NCBI RefSeq assembly: GCF_009696145.1
Contig: NZ_VUMO01000004.1
Coordinates: forward strand, 1 to 64,000
Reading direction: 5' to 3'
From: Pseudoramibacter porci
GTDB lineage: Bacteria > Bacillota > Clostridia > Eubacteriales > Eubacteriaceae
Length of the DNA stretch: 64,000 nucleotides
How positions within the stretch are numbered: position 1 is the stretch's first letter; each line of letters begins with the position of its first letter. The notes under the pieces are model-generated. The model was not told the DNA's origin. It did not search any database and was given only the letters and a program-made list of their open reading frames with translations. The position numbers and the translations under genes were made by a program. This document shows positions 53,407 through 61,082 of this stretch, one piece after another.

Positions 53407-54072
53407 ATGAGCTTTTTTAAATTAGGGAAGGACAAGGCAAAAACTGCTGAAGAAACACTTTTAATTAATACACATAATATTCGATATCGCGAATCATATC
53501 GAAAATTATGCACAGGCTTACTTAATAATAATTGCTTTGATTCAAAAAGAAGAAATAGCGTTATTATGTTAAGCGCTTCAAAACGCAAACAAGGGATGAC
53601 AACAACAGCTATTAATATGGCTTTGACATTGAGCGAGATGGGACAGAAAGTATTGTTAGTAGAAGCTAATTTGCATCATCCAGCTTTTGAACTGATTCTA
53701 AAATTTCAGGTAAAAAATAAAATAAATGATTATTTTTTGGATCCTCAAGTTGCCATTGATCAATGTATTTATACATATAAAAATCATTTTGATGTTATTC
53801 AATCATCAAAAGAAAACAGTTCAAAAACTATTAATTTTGAATTTCTCAAGAAGGATATGCAGGAATTAGATTACGATTGGATTATTATCGATACACCTTC
53901 AACAGATGAATACGCTGATGCCTTTCAAATCGCGGAAAGCGCAGACGGCATTTTGCTAGTTGTTCGAAAACTCGATGTAGAACGACAAGCAACAAAAAAG
54001 CTGCTATACACATATAAACAAAATAATAGTCCAGTCATTGGGAGTATATTAACATTTGATAATAATCTATAA
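53407..54072 (+). CDS. CpsD/EpsB-like BY-kinase homologue with degenerate nucleotide site
   Basis: 221 residues with the MinD-like fold of bacterial tyrosine kinases. The Walker A loop (PGEGKSTTA in the family) reads KRKQGMTTTA (60-69): the key Lys is Met64. Walker A' (LLIDADLRRP) reads LLVEANLHHP (83-92): both Asp are lost. Walker B IIIDTPS (about 158-164) is kept. The end has no Tyr cluster (only one Tyr near the C-terminus). ATP use and autophosphorylation look unlikely, so a structural partner role for the Wzz-like protein is the better guess. Start at 53407 with AGGAG 5-6 bases upstream. Confidence 0.85.
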   Translation: MSFFKLGKDKAKTAEETLLINTHNIRYRESYRKLCTGLLNNNCFDSKRRNSVIMLSASKRKQGMTTTAINMALTLSEMGQKVLLVEANLHHPAFELILKFQVKNKINDYFLDPQVAIDQCIYTYKNHFDVIQSSKENSSKTINFEFLKKDMQELDYDWIIIDTPSTDEYADAFQIAESADGILLVVRKLDVERQATKKLLYTYKQNNSPVIGSILTFDNNL

Positions 54073-54232
54073 AGAGATAAACGATAGTTTAAAAACAAGA
54101 GTAGTTTGGACCGATTAATTATATAATCTTTAGTAGATGAATTCTGTTGGCACACCCCATTTTGGATTTTGCTAATCTCGTATTGTAATGCTTTGGCAAA
54201 GGATTCGACGAGAGAAATGAGGAGAATCAAAG

Positions 54233-54255
54233 AACCACCGGCTCAGCCGGTGGTT
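54233..54255. repeat. GC-rich 10-bp inverted repeat in AT-rich DNA
   Basis: AACCACCGGC pairs with GCCGGTGGTT around TCA. It can act as a terminator after the CpsD-like gene (short TTTT after it), yet its GC content is out of place here. Similar palindromes mark the ends of IS200/IS605-type elements; no transposase is present, so this is only a possibility. Confidence 0.6.
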
Positions 54256-54322
54256 TTGACTAATTTTTTAGTTTCAAAAATTTAATCAAGGAAAACTGAT
54301 TATTTCAATGTATTTGACTTAA

Positions 54323-54553
54323 TTAGGGGAGAATTCTCTGTATTACAGAAATTTTCCTGATTATTTCCGTAATCATAATTGTAATGCCAAGTTCAATGAA
54401 TGGAGCAGTCATTCGGTAGACAATAGAAGTTTCATTAATTAAAAATTCTTTTAGTAATATTTGTAAAATATACCAGTGCAACAAATAGAGACTAAAAGTA
54501 TAATTTTTGATTTTGTTTATAATTTTATTGATGATTCGGTTTTGTATGAATTT
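54323..54553 (-). pseudogene. 3' remnant of an acyltransferase-3 gene (antisense)
   Basis: On the minus strand, 76 codons stay open and read KNYTFSLYLLHWYILQILL, then a second helix MTAPFIELGITIMITEIIRK, then ISVIQRILP and a stop. This is the usual C-terminal end of membrane O-acyltransferases (family 3). No start or upstream part is present; a stop (TCA on the plus strand, 54554-54556) cuts it off. An acyltransferase of the same family begins on the plus strand at 63686. Confidence 0.75.
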
Positions 54554-54707
54554 TCATCTATTAAGATCTAAAAAATCATGTTAGAATATCTTTAATGAGG
54601 AATGTTTGTATATCTTTTTAGTGTAGTATATATAGTAGAGAAGAATTCTTTATAAAAAATCAATTCTAATATTTTTAGATTAGCGTTGAATAAAAAGGAA
54701 TTAATTT

Positions 54708-56378
54708 GTGAAAAAAAATATTAAAAAATATTTACAAGACAATAAAAATACATTTTTTGTTTTATTTTTTTGCCTAATAATAGTAGTGCAGATTATTGCT
54801 GTTGTACATTTTGCAATACAGAAAGATGGGTTCTTTGGAGATGAAAATTACTCATTTAATTTAGCAAATAGTTATTATTCGCCTTTCGTAGGGCATGTTT
54901 CGAAATCGAATATCAACAAGGTACTAAATTCAAAGTTTTGGATTACAAGAGTTAATGTAACTAATAACCATAGATTTATATATCGATCAGTTTTTTATAA
55001 TCAATCAAAAGATGTCCATCCTCCATTTTATTACGTTGTACTTCATACTATTTGTTCAATTTTTGTAAGTCCGAGTTTAAATAAATGGCAAGGAATAATT
55101 CTAAATATTATTTTTTTTGTTATTACTCAAATTTTTCTTGCTAAAACATCAAATAAGGTTTTTTCAAATAGATGGATGACCGCAGCAGTTTTGATCTTTT
55201 TCGGATTTTCCTGGGGTAATATCAATAACGTATTGTTTATACGTATGTATGCAATGTTAACCATGTGGGGAATTATTTCTTTTTATCTCCATTTAGTATT
55301 GTTAGAAAAGAAAACAATAAAAAATCTTATTTTGATATTGTTAGTGGGATATTGTGGAATATTAACTCAATATTATTTTATTTTTTTTCAGTTTTTTCTT
55401 TCTTTATGTACAGTGGTTTATTTAATAATAGATAGTAAATCAACAAAGCTATGTCTAGAATATATTTTAGGATATATTCTTGTATTAGGTTTGTCTGTTA
55501 TAACTTTTCCGGCAATGATACCACAAATGCTTGGAAAAACAGGAACACAAGGTATTTCAAATTTTCAAAAAGCAACGCGACTAGAATACTGGTTAAAAAT
55601 TAAGGATTATATTAATATCATTAAGTTTGATCTGTTTGGAAATAGACTAAAAGTTACTTTTTTGATTATACTTGGACTGTTGCTGATTAATTTGTTAATA
55701 ATAGTTAGAGAAAAACACAAAAAATCTAAGCTATTTATTAATAAGAAAAATAACATTCAAAATCTAGATTTGACAATTGGTTATTTTGCAATTATTGCGT
55801 CTATAATAATTATCATTGGGGTTTTTGCAATTGTAATTAAATCGTCTTTATATATTGCAACTCGATATTTAGTGATACTTTATCCAATCGCGTCTCTTGT
55901 CTTTGTGTATATATTTATGTCTCTATGGAATAAAATAATATATACTCCCAAAATTTCATTTGTTATATTGTTCTTGATTGTACTACTATTTTGTAAAAAT
56001 ACTTATAATATTGAGAATACGTTTTTATATAATAGAAATTATCCAAGAGTAAATGAATTAATTCAAAAAAATAAACAGAATATGACATTAGTAATATATG
56101 AAGGAAATAGTGGTTCAGCAGATTGGTGGTGTAGTGTCAATCATTTGCAATATCTTACTCAAGCTAAATATTCTTGTATATATAGTGGAAACACTAAAGG
56201 ATTAGATACCGTAATATCAGGAGATAGAACTCAGAAGCTATTGATCTGTTTCCACAATGGAGAAGATGAAGAGTCCATATCCAATATAATAAAAGAAGTA
56301 AAAAGGCAAAATGGTTATAATCATGATTCATTAATTGATGATTATTGCGGACAAAAATTATATTATTTAGAAAAATAA
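54708..56378 (+). CDS. GT-C type membrane glycosyltransferase (PMT/ArnT-like)
   Basis: 556 residues, GTG start with AAGGA 8 bases upstream. About 11 membrane helices and an outer C-terminal part. Hallmarks of the dolichyl/polyprenyl-phosphate sugar family: the acidic pair FFGDEN in the first outer loop (about 43-48) and DVHPPFYY (about 105-112). Such enzymes use a lipid-phosphate sugar, made by a GtrB-like GT2, to decorate a polymer outside the membrane. The GtrB-like gene follows 141 bases later. Confidence 0.8.
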   Translation: MKKNIKKYLQDNKNTFFVLFFCLIIVVQIIAVVHFAIQKDGFFGDENYSFNLANSYYSPFVGHVSKSNINKVLNSKFWITRVNVTNNHRFIYRSVFYNQSKDVHPPFYYVVLHTICSIFVSPSLNKWQGIILNIIFFVITQIFLAKTSNKVFSNRWMTAAVLIFFGFSWGNINNVLFIRMYAMLTMWGIISFYLHLVLLEKKTIKNLILILLVGYCGILTQYYFIFFQFFLSLCTVVYLIIDSKSTKLCLEYILGYILVLGLSVITFPAMIPQMLGKTGTQGISNFQKATRLEYWLKIKDYINIIKFDLFGNRLKVTFLIILGLLLINLLIIVREKHKKSKLFINKKNNIQNLDLTIGYFAIIASIIIIIGVFAIVIKSSLYIATRYLVILYPIASLVFVYIFMSLWNKIIYTPKISFVILFLIVLLFCKNTYNIENTFLYNRNYPRVNELIQKNKQNMTLVIYEGNSGSADWWCSVNHLQYLTQAKYSCIYSGNTKGLDTVISGDRTQKLLICFHNGEDEESISNIIKEVKRQNGYNHDSLIDDYCGQKLYYLEK

Positions 56379-56546
56379 TATTAAGGATATTTCTTAGATA
56401 GTTATTTATAAAAAGAGATGAATTGAATTAATATACCCAATAAAATTATAAAAGTATTGAGAAAAATAGATTATTTATATAAGTAAATTTAGGTACTTTG
56501 TATTTTAAGTGATATCAAAATGTATACAAACGGGGGAAGAGCAAAA

Positions 56547-57497
56547 ATGTCTGTTAAAATATCGGTAATAGTACCCTGCTATAATGAGGAGGCAGCATTA
56601 CCAATTTTCTATGAAGAAATTACAAAAGTATTTAATAAAATAGAATGCTCCTATGAACTGATCCTTGTGAATGATGGATCAAAAGATAGTACTTTAGCAA
56701 GTATCAAAAAGTTTGCTTCTTGTGACGATCATGTTAAATATATTTCATTTTCCAGAAATTTTGGGAAAGAATCTGCAATGTATGCAGGTTTCTGCAATTC
56801 AAAAGGTGATTATGTTGCAGTGATGGACGCAGATATGCAGGATCCGCCATTTTTATTACCACAGATGCTTGAAATTTTAGAAAATAGTGAATATGACAGT
56901 GTGGCGACGAGACGGGAAGATCGAAAAGGCGAGCCTCCAATTCGAAGCCATTTTGCTAGAAAATTCTATAGAATTATTAATCGTGTTTCTGACGCAGATG
57001 TGGTGGACGGCGCAAGAGATTTTCGATTAATGAAGCGGGAAATGGTTGAAGCCATTATTTCAATGTCAGAATACAATCGATTTTCCAAGGGCATATTTGG
57101 TTGGGTTGGCTTTAAAACATATTGGATGCCTTATGAAAATGTAGAACGTGTTGCTGGAGAAACAAAATGGAATTTCTGGAAACTATTTAAATATGCTATT
57201 TCTGGAATTATCAATTTTTTTCAGGCACCGTTAGACATGGTATCTTATATTGGCGGCTTTTCAACTATTGGTTCGTTGATTGCATTAATTGTCATTATCG
57301 TTAAAAAGCTGGCCCTAGGAGATCCCGTTCAAGGCTGGGCATCTATGGTTTGTATTGTCATTTTCATGAGTGGCTTGATCCTTTTTTGTTTGGGGATTAT
57401 TGGACAATATATCGCAAAAATTTATATGGAGACGAAAAATAGGCCTCATTATATTGCTTCGGAAAGTAATATTGAAAATGTGAAAAGAATAAAGTAG
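56547..57497 (+). CDS. GtrB-like polyprenyl-phosphate glycosyltransferase
   Basis: ATG 56547 has GGGGGAAGAG 5-6 bases upstream; an in-frame ATG at 56520 lies before that site. 316 residues: GT2 catalytic domain (SVIVPCYNEEAALPIFYEEI, VNDGSKDST, MDADMQDPP, RFSKGIFGWVGFKT) then two C-terminal helices (about 235-300). This is the GtrB/YkcC/DPM1 type: it transfers a sugar from a UDP or NDP donor to undecaprenyl phosphate. The GT-C enzymes on each side are likely users of that lipid sugar. Confidence 0.9.
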   Translation: MSVKISVIVPCYNEEAALPIFYEEITKVFNKIECSYELILVNDGSKDSTLASIKKFASCDDHVKYISFSRNFGKESAMYAGFCNSKGDYVAVMDADMQDPPFLLPQMLEILENSEYDSVATRREDRKGEPPIRSHFARKFYRIINRVSDADVVDGARDFRLMKREMVEAIISMSEYNRFSKGIFGWVGFKTYWMPYENVERVAGETKWNFWKLFKYAISGIINFFQAPLDMVSYIGGFSTIGSLIALIVIIVKKLALGDPVQGWASMVCIVIFMSGLILFCLGIIGQYIAKIYMETKNRPHYIASESNIENVKRIK

Positions 57498-57627
57498 GTA
57501 TAATGAAGTAATAAAGATAAAAGAGACAATCTATTTGGTATCTATATTCAGTTTATGTCGATACACTAATTTAGATTGAAAATGTTTTTCTGTAAATAAT
57601 GGTTTGATATAAAAAAGTGGTATTTTT

Positions 57628-59463
57628 GTGAAAAGGATTATCATCAATAAATATTTTTCTAATATTATAAATTTGTTGTTTGGTTTTGCGAGCTTGCTGT
57701 TTATCAATAGTACACTAAAAAGCGATCACTCACTATTTGAGTTTTCAAATAGCATCTATTCGTTGGTCGTATTTATAGGCGTATTATTTTTAATAAATAA
57801 AGCGACAAAGAAAATAAAAAGAGAAAAAGACATCAGATTATTAATTGTCTCTATTGTTTTGGGATTAATATTTTCAATTTTTATGGTTTTGGGGAAAAAT
57901 ATATTACTTCTCGATACAGTAGAAATAGGAAAGATCAAAACCTGGATTAAATTTTTATGCGGCATTCCATTTTGGAGTCCCATTATTATTTTATTATTGA
58001 CTTTTCGTCCAGTAATCTGCTCAGAAAATAGCCGATTTGACAAAATAAATCTAAAGAAATATTTTATCGTATGTTGGGGAATTATTTTTGGCGTCTGGTT
58101 TATTGGTTTAATAGCATCATATCCAGGCGTATATGGTTATGATTGCATTTATCAAATATATTTTTATATAATTCATAAGATTATATCTCAACATCCATAT
58201 ATTCACACTTACCTGCTAGGCTTTTGTACATGGACACTAGGAAACTTGTTGGGAAGTTATGAGAAGGGCTTTTTTATTTATTCGATTATACAAATGCTCA
58301 TTTTATCATCATCCTTTGCGTATATCTGTTTATATTTACGGAAAAGAAATATCAATCGAATTTTCAGGATTGTGACAATTGTGTTAATGGCAATTTTACC
58401 ATGCAACATGATCATGTCTTTTTCAGGTACAAAGGATATCGTATATGCAGCTATGGTAGTATACCTAACCGTAATGCTGTTATATACAATTGAAGATCCT
58501 CAAAAATTGAAGAGTATTAAATGGATCATTGCATTAATTATTGTATTTTTCTTTCAAAGTATATTTAGAAGCCAGGGAATTTATATTACGGTATTGGTTT
58601 CGATACTCTTGATTGTATTTTCGAAAAAGTATAAAAAAGTTTGGGGTGTCATATTTGTCAGTATTTTAGTATTATTTGCAATTTATCAAGGACCTTTAGC
58701 AAAGGCTTGTCATGTGAAGAAGATAGATTCGATCCATGAAATGATGAGCGTCCCTTGTGTCCAGCTATCAAGAGTATATATACATACTGGAACTAAATTA
58801 TCAGCAAGTGAAAAGAGAGAAATAAAAAAATATGTTCCAAATTGCACGCAATATTCTATTACATCACAGGGAATTGCAGATTCTGTAAAAAATACATTTA
58901 ATTCAAAGGCGTTTAAAGAAAATCCCAAGGAATTTATTCAATTGTACATAAAGATGGGAGAGAAGTATCCTGGCTATTATTTAGATGCTTGGGCCAGACT
59001 TTCAGTGGGTAACTGGTATCCGGATATGAATTATCGAGACCCAGCAGCTTTCCATCCGTATTGGGAATATGATTTAAGCAGTACTCAGACGTCTTGGGCG
59101 TTTCCAGGTAAACCTCTTCTGCTTCAGCGTAGCACATTTCATTTTTTGGAAAAAGTAACTAAGGGATTGCGTGTGATTTCAATATATAATGTATATCAAA
59201 AAATACCGATAATTTCACAACTCTTTAGTGGTGCATTAAGCGTGTGGATTATGTTATTTTTTATTAGTTGGTGTATTTATAATAAGCGGTATAAATATAT
59301 TTTACCTGCACTAGTCGTGTTTTTGGTTTGGTTGACTCTATTATTGGGGCCAGTAGTATTGTTTAGGTATTTATACCCAGTTTATGCTTGTACACCAATC
59401 TGGATTGGGATAATGTTGTCGCCAGGAGTGGTCGAAAAAGATACAAAAAATAATGAGTTTTAA
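57628..59463 (+). CDS. Large membrane glycosyltransferase-like protein (DUF6020-like)
   Basis: 611 residues, about 13 helices with an outer loop near 370-480 that includes SVGNWYPDMNYRD and WAFPGKPLL. Topology and neighbours fit a GT-C or GtrII/DUF6020-type enzyme; no certain catalytic motif was seen (an IASYPGVYGYDCIYQ segment near 170-184 takes the place of the usual first acidic loop). GTG start without a clear ribosome binding site. It lies between two GT2 genes, so a second sugar-adding step is inferred. Confidence 0.65.
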   Translation: MKRIIINKYFSNIINLLFGFASLLFINSTLKSDHSLFEFSNSIYSLVVFIGVLFLINKATKKIKREKDIRLLIVSIVLGLIFSIFMVLGKNILLLDTVEIGKIKTWIKFLCGIPFWSPIIILLLTFRPVICSENSRFDKINLKKYFIVCWGIIFGVWFIGLIASYPGVYGYDCIYQIYFYIIHKIISQHPYIHTYLLGFCTWTLGNLLGSYEKGFFIYSIIQMLILSSSFAYICLYLRKRNINRIFRIVTIVLMAILPCNMIMSFSGTKDIVYAAMVVYLTVMLLYTIEDPQKLKSIKWIIALIIVFFFQSIFRSQGIYITVLVSILLIVFSKKYKKVWGVIFVSILVLFAIYQGPLAKACHVKKIDSIHEMMSVPCVQLSRVYIHTGTKLSASEKREIKKYVPNCTQYSITSQGIADSVKNTFNSKAFKENPKEFIQLYIKMGEKYPGYYLDAWARLSVGNWYPDMNYRDPAAFHPYWEYDLSSTQTSWAFPGKPLLLQRSTFHFLEKVTKGLRVISIYNVYQKIPIISQLFSGALSVWIMLFFISWCIYNKRYKYILPALVVFLVWLTLLLGPVVLFRYLYPVYACTPIWIGIMLSPGVVEKDTKNNEF

Positions 59464-59540
59464 TAACAGATATTTATTTTCTTGAAAAATAACAATATAA
59501 TTAATAAATTGAATATTAGAAATAAATAGATTGGAGAAAA

Positions 59541-60482
59541 ATGGACCAAATAGCAATACTCATTCCGTGTTATAATGAATCAAAAACGATTCAAAAAGTA
59601 GTAGAAGACTCCAAAAGAGCTCTTCCAGAAGCTAAAATTTATGTTTATGATAACAATTCATCTGATGAAACAGCTCAGATCGCAGAAAGTGCAGGTGCGA
59701 TTGTCCGTCATGAATATCAGCAGGGAAAGGGAAATGTCATTCGCAGGATGTTTCGGGAAATTGATGCAGAATGTTACGTCATGATCGACGGTGATGATAC
59801 CTATCCGATGGAATCAGCACCTGCGATGGTGGACAAAGTCTTGCACTACAATGCGGATATGGTTGTCGGCGATCGACTTTCTTCTACATACTTTACAGAA
59901 AACAAGCGTCCTTTCCATAACTTTGGAAATACGGTTGTGAGAAGCAGCATCAACAATTTATTTAAATGTGATGTTAAAGATATCATGACGGGGATGCGTG
60001 CCTTCAGTTACAACTTCGTTAAATCTTTCCCCGTTTTGTCAGAAGGCTTTGAAATTGAAACAGAGATGACGATTCATGCGGTAGATCACAACATGCAGAT
60101 TGAAAATGAAATCATTGAATACCGTGATCGCCCAGAAGGATCAGTATCAAAACTCAGTACATATTCAGACGGCATAAAAGTGTTGGGAACGATCGGAAGA
60201 CTATACAAAAATTATAAACCTTTCGGATTTTTTGGAATTATCGCATTGGCACTTGTGGCAATTGCTGCGATTTTGTTTTTCCCTATTTTTGGAGCTTATT
60301 TACAAACTGGTGAGGTTTTAAGATTTCCAACATTAATCGTTTCTGGATTTGTTGCGATGGCCTCCATGATTTCATTCTTCACAGGCCTTATGTTGTCTAA
60401 CAGTGCGAAGGACAGCCGCAGACAATTCGAAATCACTCTAAATCAATTAGAATATCAAAAGAAAAACGAAAAAAATCTTTAA
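59541..60482 (+). CDS. GT2 glycosyltransferase with C-terminal membrane helices
   Basis: 313 residues: IAILIPCYNESKTIQKVV (4-21), VYDNNSSDET, GKGNVIRRMF, MIDGDDTYPM (near 80-89), GMRAFSYNF, then two helices (about 228-285). A second GtrB/DPM-like enzyme, of the subgroup that builds polyprenyl-phosphate sugars or side chains. TTGGAG is 5 bases before the ATG. Its GC content is nearer the core average than that of its upstream neighbours. It converges with GtrA. Confidence 0.88.
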   Translation: MDQIAILIPCYNESKTIQKVVEDSKRALPEAKIYVYDNNSSDETAQIAESAGAIVRHEYQQGKGNVIRRMFREIDAECYVMIDGDDTYPMESAPAMVDKVLHYNADMVVGDRLSSTYFTENKRPFHNFGNTVVRSSINNLFKCDVKDIMTGMRAFSYNFVKSFPVLSEGFEIETEMTIHAVDHNMQIENEIIEYRDRPEGSVSKLSTYSDGIKVLGTIGRLYKNYKPFGFFGIIALALVAIAAILFFPIFGAYLQTGEVLRFPTLIVSGFVAMASMISFFTGLMLSNSAKDSRRQFEITLNQLEYQKKNEKNL

Positions 60483-60491
60483 AACTATAAG

Positions 60492-60920
60492 TTATTCTGA
60501 TTGTCCCTTTTTAAAAACAAACAATTTACTAAAAACGTAGTTGCCGATGGTCACGACGACTTGAGAGATAAGTTTGACAATTTTGTCGTTCCCGCCAATG
60601 GTGGTAACGCCTATAAACATTACCCCCATATCCATCAATAGTGTTCCGACTCTTGATAAGAAAAAAGCCGAAGCTTCTTTAAGGATATTGGGGTTTTTGC
60701 TTTCAAAAACGTATTTACGATTGGTAAAATAAGCGAAAATAACAGCACAGATCCATGAAATGATGTTAGCTACTTGTAATTGAAAAGCGTTTTTGGGATT
60801 TAGAAAGGTAACAGTGCAAATATAATAAACACCGAGGCTGACAACTGTTGTCAATACGCCGACAATTAAATAGTTGATAATTTCTTTGTATTTAAAATAG
60901 AGGGACTTAATACTTCTCAT
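60492..60920 (-). CDS. GtrA family membrane protein
   Basis: 142 residues, four membrane helices: NYLIVGVLTTVVSLGVYY, ISWICAVIFAYFTNRKYVF, a third, and VVVTIGNYVFSKLFVFKKG. GtrA proteins are thought to flip polyprenyl-phosphate sugars made by GtrB. AAGGAG is 7 bases before the start. It is the only minus-strand gene of the locus and ends 9 bases from the convergent GT2. Confidence 0.93.
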   Translation of the reverse strand: MRSIKSLYFKYKEIINYLIVGVLTTVVSLGVYYICTVTFLNPKNAFQLQVANIISWICAVIFAYFTNRKYVFESKNPNILKEASAFFLSRVGTLLMDMGVMFIGVTTIGGNDKIVKLISQVVVTIGNYVFSKLFVFKKGQSE

Positions 60921-61011
60921 TTAATTTCTCCTTTTTAAACAATGATCTTATTTTATTGGTATTTTCTTTTATTTTCAAGCATAATATAAAAATTAAGAAT
61001 AGAGAAGATTC

Positions 61012-61040
61012 TTTACTTAAAAAAATTTTTAAAGTATAAT
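61012..61040 (+). promoter_or_regulatory. Promoter of the large GH25 gene
   Basis: TTTACT (61012-61017), 17 bp, TATAAT (61035-61040), 43 bases before the start codon. It lies between divergent gtrA-like and GH25 genes. Confidence 0.75.
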
Positions 61041-61082
61041 AAAACTGTATTTTTATATAGTGAATTTTGAAAGGGTGGTTGT

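Larger units (their letters stand above)
54073..54707. other. Gene-poor stretch with remnants
   Basis: 635 bases without an intact gene. It holds an isolated palindrome (54233-54255), the antisense acyltransferase remnant (54323-54553) and very AT-rich DNA. A minus-strand frame crossing the left part into the CpsD-like gene has no recognisable product. No clear promoter for the gene at 54708 was found, only scattered AT-rich boxes. Confidence 0.6.

Noticed and set aside
53925-54230. Minus-strand frame (101 codons) crossing the end of the CpsD-like gene
   Set aside because: It overlaps a coding gene, no family is recognisable and composition gives no support; a decayed transposase was considered but no motif was found.
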